Shown here: one piece after another, positions 63,003-64,000 of the stretch
Numbering within the stretch: position 1 is the first letter of the stretch
How the letters are laid out: every line of letters begins with the position of its first letter
Origin: CAVVPY01 sp963750295
Lineage (GTDB): Bacteria; Actinomycetota; Actinomycetes; Mycobacteriales; Jatrophihabitantaceae
Direction: 5' to 3'
Length of the DNA stretch: 64,000 nucleotides
NCBI GenBank assembly: GCA_963750295.1
Contig: CAVVPY010000002.1
Span: forward strand, 21,906 to 85,905
The notes under the pieces: generated by a model
Databases searched by the model: none
Told to the model about the DNA's origin: nothing
Seen by the model: the letters and a program-made list of their open reading frames with translations, nothing else
Translations under genes and position numbers: made by a program

Positions 63003-63926
63003 ATGACGTTCTCGACACGCGTGCGCTGGACCGCCCTGTTCGCCGCCGCGCTCGCTGCCTGCTCGCTCGCCATGCCCGCCATGGGCGCCTCGGCCAAGCC
63101 GGGCCGACAGAATCCCGGCCCGCCATCGCGGAACAACCCGCCGCCGCCGTCCTGTGGTTCGACCGTGATCTATAAGTCCGACGGGACCGCTTGGACCTGC
63201 ACATTCGGGGACGACTTCGCTGGGGCGAGTCTGGACACCGCGAAGTGGGTGCCGATGCGCACGACCGACTACGGATTCGGCAAGGGCAACGTCTGCTTCG
63301 TCAACTCGGTCAACAACATCTGGGTCGCCGATGGGTATCTGAACCTCACTGCCCGTAAGGAGGCGGCACCGTTCGCGTGCACACCGGACTTCACGACCCA
63401 GTACACCGGCGGGATGGTCACCACGACCGGCAAGTTCTCCCAGACCTATGGTCGATTCACGATTCGGGCTCGCTTCCCCGCCGCGACCGTCGCCGGTCTG
63501 CAATCGGCATTATGGATGTGGCCGCAGAACCTCACGCAGACCGGCCTGGCCGGCGAGATGGACATCGCCGAGGAATACAGCATCAACGCCGACCGCGTGA
63601 TTCCGACACTGCACTACAGCTACGACCCTGCCACGGTCGACACGACCACCAACACCAACATCGTCACGAACTACTACTGCCTGATCAGCGATGTCTCGGC
63701 GTTCCACGAGTACGCCCTGGAATGGACACCGAGCACCATCACGGTCTCCTACGACGGCCAGACCTGCCTCATCGACAACGTCCTGCCATACGGCACGTCG
63801 CCCTTCGACCAGCCGTACTACCTGCTCCTGACCCAGGCCCTCGGCGCTGGCAGGAACGCCTACGTCGACGGCCTCACGCCACTGCCAGCCACGACCCAGG
63901 TCGACTGGGTGCGCGCCTGGAAGTAG
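63003..63926 (+). CDS. Secreted GH16 endoglucanase-like enzyme
   Basis: 307 residues from ATG 63003 (ATG 62997 is the alternative). Signal peptide about 1-35 (VRWTALFAAALAACSLAMPAMGASA). A Pro/Asn-rich linker precedes the GH16 jelly roll: FGDDFAGASLDTAKW, YGRFTIRARFPA, ALWMWPQ and the active site GEMDIAEEY (ExDxxE; nucleophile and acid/base Glu). Ends QVDWVRAWK. Expected to cut beta-1,3 or mixed-link glucans outside the cell. Six cysteines may form disulfides. Confidence 0.9.
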   Translation: MTFSTRVRWTALFAAALAACSLAMPAMGASAKPGRQNPGPPSRNNPPPPSCGSTVIYKSDGTAWTCTFGDDFAGASLDTAKWVPMRTTDYGFGKGNVCFVNSVNNIWVADGYLNLTARKEAAPFACTPDFTTQYTGGMVTTTGKFSQTYGRFTIRARFPAATVAGLQSALWMWPQNLTQTGLAGEMDIAEEYSINADRVIPTLHYSYDPATVDTTTNTNIVTNYYCLISDVSAFHEYALEWTPSTITVSYDGQTCLIDNVLPYGTSPFDQPYYLLLTQALGAGRNAYVDGLTPLPATTQVDWVRAWK

Positions 63927-64000
63927 CCAGCATCAGGGTCCCGCACCCGCAGCAATCCCACCCGCGCGTGATCAAGAGCAAAGTCAGTAAAGGGAGTCGG

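Overview
The window is GC-rich DNA from an actinobacterium. Marker genes are mycothiol synthase (mshD), an orphan GlnR, an HBHA-like adhesin, a DUF2516 protein, an MptB-type mannosyltransferase, a nitrobindin-like protein and an actinobacterial cysteine-rich attenuator peptide. Several genes lack a leader, with a -10 hexamer about 7 nt before the start codon. Two stretches follow gene orders known from Mycobacterium: pstB-phoU / mshD / glnR / sulfurtransferase-DUF1416 / nitrobindin (compare Rv0813c-Rv0821c) and XRE-HBHA-DUF2516 (compare Rv0474-Rv0476). The rest does not look mycobacterial. A relative of Frankiales, Nakamurellales or Jatrophihabitans is a guess.

Layout. 0-7.6 kb: purB, a membrane-anchored unknown, a thioesterase and siderophore-reductase pair, L-serine deaminase, and an efflux pump with a divergent TetR. 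7.7-8.8 kb: tRNA-Ser(GCU), tRNA-Arg(ACG), a cupin and an SRPBCC remnant. 8.8-12.8 kb: a two-component system divergent from a DoxX-Rieske fusion and a cytochrome-b-like membrane protein, a possible small redox module. 13-18.3 kb: a secreted propeller protein, and a B12-binding radical SAM enzyme with an unknown partner. 18.4-26.1 kb: amylosucrase, I78 inhibitor, HMG-CoA lyase, a choice-of-anchor surface protein and a GMC oxidoreductase. 26.2-31.5 kb: a PHO-box-driven pstSCAB-phoU operon ending in a receiver-less winged-helix regulator. 31.5-38 kb: mshD and glnR, then the sulfur region with its cysteine leader peptide. 38-42.4 kb: TetR plus AurF-like oxygenase, an aminotransferase IV, Fur and YgfZ. 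42.6-48.2 kb: surface protein, XRE, HBHA, DUF2516, TetR plus P450, MptB. 48.4-50.6 kb: EAL-GAF protein and a phosphotransferase. 50.6-58.4 kb: a patatin-like phospholipase divergent from an LCAT-like lipase and a large STAND ATPase carrying an N-terminal papain/transglutaminase-like domain. 58.4-61.4 kb: sugar-alcohol genes (xylB, a truncated LacI repressor, alditol oxidase). 61.4-64 kb: deacetylase, MerR and a secreted GH16 glucanase.

The best candidate for an undescribed system is the lipase/STAND cluster at 50.6-58.4 kb. It has the architecture of an NLR-like immune or conflict module: a sensor ATPase with a putative protease domain beside two lipid-cutting enzymes.

A caution for all readers: between about 19 and 47 kb, and again near 61.8 kb, many genes carry single-base indels. 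By my count roughly forty are +1 and about eight are -1. They interrupt otherwise well-conserved proteins, including core genes. I read most as sequence error and give the full gene span with the likely break points.
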